Assembly: GCA_903881535.1 (NCBI GenBank) | Contig: CAIRTT010000331.1 | Span: forward strand, 1-17,076 | DNA length: 17,076 nucleotides | Source: an uncultured Armatimonadota bacterium | GTDB taxonomy: Bacteria; Armatimonadota; Armatimonadia; Armatimonadales; Armatimonadaceae | Direction of reading: 5' to 3' | The notes under the pieces: generated by a model | Told to the model about the DNA's origin: nothing | Seen by the model: only the letters and a program-made list of their open reading frames with translations | The model's database searches: none | Shown: piece by piece, positions 15,230-17,076 of the stretch | Numbering within the stretch: position 1 is the stretch's first letter | How the letters are laid out: the number at the start of each line of letters is the position of its first letter | Translations under genes and position numbers: made by a program

Positions 15230-15733
15230 ATGAAATTAAGTCGTCAGTGGATTGGAATCACATTACTCATAGCCGTTGGACACGGTATTTGGGCGTATAC
15301 GGTTCTCCCCGAGCGGGTCGCAAGTCATTGGGATGGCCTTGGTAACCCAAATGGCTACATGAGCCGGGATGCCTTTGTCAGCTTTTATCTTTGGCTGATG
15401 GTGGGACTTTCAACATTGTTCGGAGGCATCGGTGCGTTAATTCGCGTCACGCCAAACGATGCCATCAACCTACCGAATCGGGAGTATTGGCTGGCCCCGG
15501 AGCGCCGCGAAGCGACGATCACCACCATTACGCAGCAAATGAATGCCTTTACCATCATGATGAATGCGTTCATGATTGGCATCCATCAACTCAGCATCAT
15601 GGCAAACCTCACACCCGACAAACACCTAAGCAATGGTGTCTGGGTGTTGCTCGTTGGCTTTTTCGGTGGGACTGGGATTTGGCTTTACAAGATGTTTGGT
15701 GATTTCAAAATCCCGCAAACGCCTACCGAATAG
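15230..15733 (+). CDS. DUF1648 (SdpI-like) membrane protein
   Basis: From ATG 15230 the protein has 167 residues. The motif LPERVASHWDGLGNPNGYMSR at about 26-46 is the signature of DUF1648, found in SdpI-type immunity/signal proteins and in many stand-alone membrane proteins. Hydrophobic helices lie at about 8-25, 47-67, 107-125 and 140-157. A purine-rich site (GAGAG) precedes the ATG by about 10 nt. An in-frame upstream ATG (15062) would add 56 residues antisense to the lipoprotein start and is unlikely. No SdpC-like toxin or ArsR regulator lies nearby, so an immunity role is not supported by context; the function is unknown. Confidence 0.78.
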   Translation: MKLSRQWIGITLLIAVGHGIWAYTVLPERVASHWDGLGNPNGYMSRDAFVSFYLWLMVGLSTLFGGIGALIRVTPNDAINLPNREYWLAPERREATITTITQQMNAFTIMMNAFMIGIHQLSIMANLTPDKHLSNGVWVLLVGFFGGTGIWLYKMFGDFKIPQTPTE

Positions 15734-15756
15734 CTCGAGGGTTGAATGATACAAAC

Positions 15757-15784
15757 AAGCCTCCCTGGTTCCCCCGGGAGGCTT
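15757..15784. terminator. Rho-independent terminator, probably bidirectional
   Basis: AAGCCTCCC (15757-15765) pairs with GGGAGGCTT (15776-15784) across a 10-nt loop. On the + strand TTTTCTCTT follows, fitting termination of the DUF1648 gene. On the minus strand the stem is followed by TTGTTTGTA, so it may also stop the SGNH transcript, whose stop lies at 15806. Confidence 0.8.
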
Positions 15785-15805
15785 TTCTCTTCCTAAGAGC
15801 CGCTT

Positions 15806-16417
15806 TTACGAAACCGTCGACAGCCAGGTCTCAGCCATGATTTTGTGGCCGTTTGGGCTTGGGTGAACACGGTCGCCTGCAATATCCTTGACCGTCGCAC
15901 CAAGCAACATATGGTAGTTATACATCGCCTGTGTATCCACCAAATACGCACCAAATTCGCCCGCCAGCTCAATCACAATCTGACGATACTCATCCATACG
16001 CGCACGCATCGGTTCCGCCTCATTCGCCTCAACCAAAAATGGTGTCATCAGAACCAGACCACCCTTGAGGTTAGGACGAACACGCGTCAAAAGCGCACGG
16101 TACGTAGCCTTGTAATCTGCTGGCAAAACGCCAACGCCGCGCTTGTCAAACTGACGCCAAACATCATTGGTGCCAATCATAATCGACAGCCAATCTGGCT
16201 TGAGATTAATCACATCATTGTCCCAGCGGGCTGCAAGATCACGCACCGTGTGACCCGAGATTCCCGTGTTCAACACGACGTTTTCCTTGAGGCGCTCTTG
16301 AACAACGGCAACATAGCCACTGCCAAGACCAGCACCCTTACCAACTGGGCGTGCACGCCCAGCATCCGTAATCGAATCACCGGTAAAGAGCACGATGGCT
16401 CCCTTTGCAATCTTCAT
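15806..16417 (-). CDS. SGNH/GDSL hydrolase
   Basis: The 203 residues match a single-domain SGNH esterase. The four blocks are present: S15 in FTGDSITDAGR, G52 in NTGISGHT, N84 in IGTNDVW, and D182/H185 in DRVHPSPNGH, so the triad and oxyanion hole are intact. There is no signal peptide, so it should be cytoplasmic. Relatives with the GDSITDAGR start deacetylate sugars or act on lysophospholipids; a carbohydrate O-acetyl esterase is plausible, but only inferred. GGGAGA lies 6 nt before the ATG. It lies 17 nt after the stop of the MFS transporter gene on the same strand, so the two probably share a transcript and a substrate class. Confidence 0.9.
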   Translation of the reverse strand: MKIAKGAIVLFTGDSITDAGRARPVGKGAGLGSGYVAVVQERLKENVVLNTGISGHTVRDLAARWDNDVINLKPDWLSIMIGTNDVWRQFDKRGVGVLPADYKATYRALLTRVRPNLKGGLVLMTPFLVEANEAEPMRARMDEYRQIVIELAGEFGAYLVDTQAMYNYHMLLGATVKDIAGDRVHPSPNGHKIMAETWLSTVS

Positions 16418-16434
16418 GAATTTTCTCCCAAACG

Positions 16435-17076
16435 CTACGCGCGCTTGACTTCGCGCAGCGTCAACCGACTGATTATCGTACCAATCGCGAGCAATGTGCC
16501 AGAAACGTAGAAAACCACCTGGCTTCCACCGCTAAGGCCATGCAACAGACTCGCCCCGCCCGCACCAAGAAAGGCCCCAATGCCTTGCACGAGTCGAACA
16601 GAACCAATCAAACCGCCACGCTCATGGTCATCCGCCAAATCGGAGAGATAGGCCATGTATGCAGGAAAGGCCATCACAAATCCGATGCCCAGCAGTGCTC
16701 CAAGCGCCACCACCAACAGCTGACTCTGGACGTAAAAAATCAACCAGAGACTGGCTGTACAGAGCAACATCCCGAGCTGGATACTCGTCGTCTTACCCCA
16801 GCGATCCGTGAGGTGACCAATTGGAATACTCACCGCACCAATACACATCGCTGGAATCAGCAACACCTTGCCAAATGTCGACTCTGACAAACCAAAGCGG
16901 TTGATGAAGTACGTCTTGACATACGGACCAATCAAACCCACCGCCAGGAAGATCACAAAGCCGAGGAGCATAACCATCGGGATACGCTTCCACGTGCGCT
17001 TCAGTGCATCCACCGAAAATGCTTTGCCTGCTTCATGTCCAGCGGGCCGTTTGTGGGTATCTGCCTTGCCCGGCGC
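16435..17076 (-). CDS. MFS transporter, C-terminal half (5' end outside window)
   Basis: The frame is open to the window edge, so the start lies beyond 17076; 213 residues and the stop are visible. The visible part starts in the polar central loop (THKRPAGHEAGKAF) and holds the second six-helix half: TM7 around MVMLLGFVIFLAVGLI, TM8, the motif-A-like GHLTDRWGKTTS between TM8 and TM9, then TM9-TM12 ending in IISRLTLREVKRA. The arrangement resembles drug or sugar efflux MFS proteins. The substrate is not readable. Operon partner is the SGNH esterase downstream, which hints at a sugar or small acylated compound. Confidence 0.88.
   Translation of the reverse strand, partial: APGKADTHKRPAGHEAGKAFSVDALKRTWKRIPMVMLLGFVIFLAVGLIGPYVKTYFINRFGLSESTFGKVLLIPAMCIGAVSIPIGHLTDRWGKTTSIQLGMLLCTASLWLIFYVQSQLLVVALGALLGIGFVMAFPAYMAYLSDLADDHERGGLIGSVRLVQGIGAFLGAGGASLLHGLSGGSQVVFYVSGTLLAIGTIISRLTLREVKRA

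Noticed and set aside
15845..16510. Plus-strand reading frame of 221 codons opposite the SGNH gene
   Set aside because: Composition is rich in Thr, Arg, Asn and His with no family features, while the minus strand has all four SGNH blocks and a ribosome binding site.

Overview
The window reads as a compact bacterial chromosome segment. Genes are tightly packed, overlaps of 1 to 8 nt are common, and no phage, insertion sequence, tRNA, rRNA or CRISPR is visible. It codes for a lipobox lipoprotein, a LytS/LytTR two-component pair, SulP and DAB-type inorganic carbon transport, an Eis-like acetyltransferase and an unusual S41 protein. No single gene fixes the phylum. The mix of a GH5-like hydrolase, small WTG-type lipoprotein and S41 of the TAG subgroup would suit an environmental lineage such as Armatimonadota, but that is a guess.

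Layout. A 5'-truncated GH5-like glycoside hydrolase (1-1506, +) runs convergently into a LytTR response regulator (1503-2246, -). The regulator is overlapped by its LytS-type histidine kinase (2243-3466, -). A divergent control region of about 175 bp separates the kinase from the centrepiece, a four-gene translationally coupled operon on the + strand: SulP anion transporter (3642-5225), DabA/UPF0753 (5225-7993), and two different NuoL/M-like membrane subunits (7990-9273 and 9266-10549). DabA keeps a Cys-Asp/His-Cys zinc site with the spacing I recall for Halothiobacillus DabA. This is a predicted energy-coupled CO2/bicarbonate accumulation system, with a separate SulP carrier in the same transcript. 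The two NuoL/M-like subunits carry different subsets of the usual proton-path residues.

A second + strand block follows: an Eis-type GNAT (10681-11886), an alpha/beta hydrolase starting directly after its stop codon (11887-12642), and a 666-residue S41-type protein (12658-14658) that appears to hold a degenerate first S41 domain, a PDZ and a second S41 domain. Then come a small lipoprotein (-), a DUF1648 membrane protein (+), a bidirectional-looking terminator, and a - strand pair of an MFS transporter (3' half only) and an SGNH hydrolase.

Working picture. The two-component system is placed to control the divergent carbon-uptake operon. DabA would hydrate CO2 to bicarbonate on the cytoplasmic face, powered by ion flow through the two NuoL/M-like subunits, while SulP imports bicarbonate (or another anion). 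The flanking genes look like general stress, envelope and carbohydrate functions with no visible link to the carbon module.
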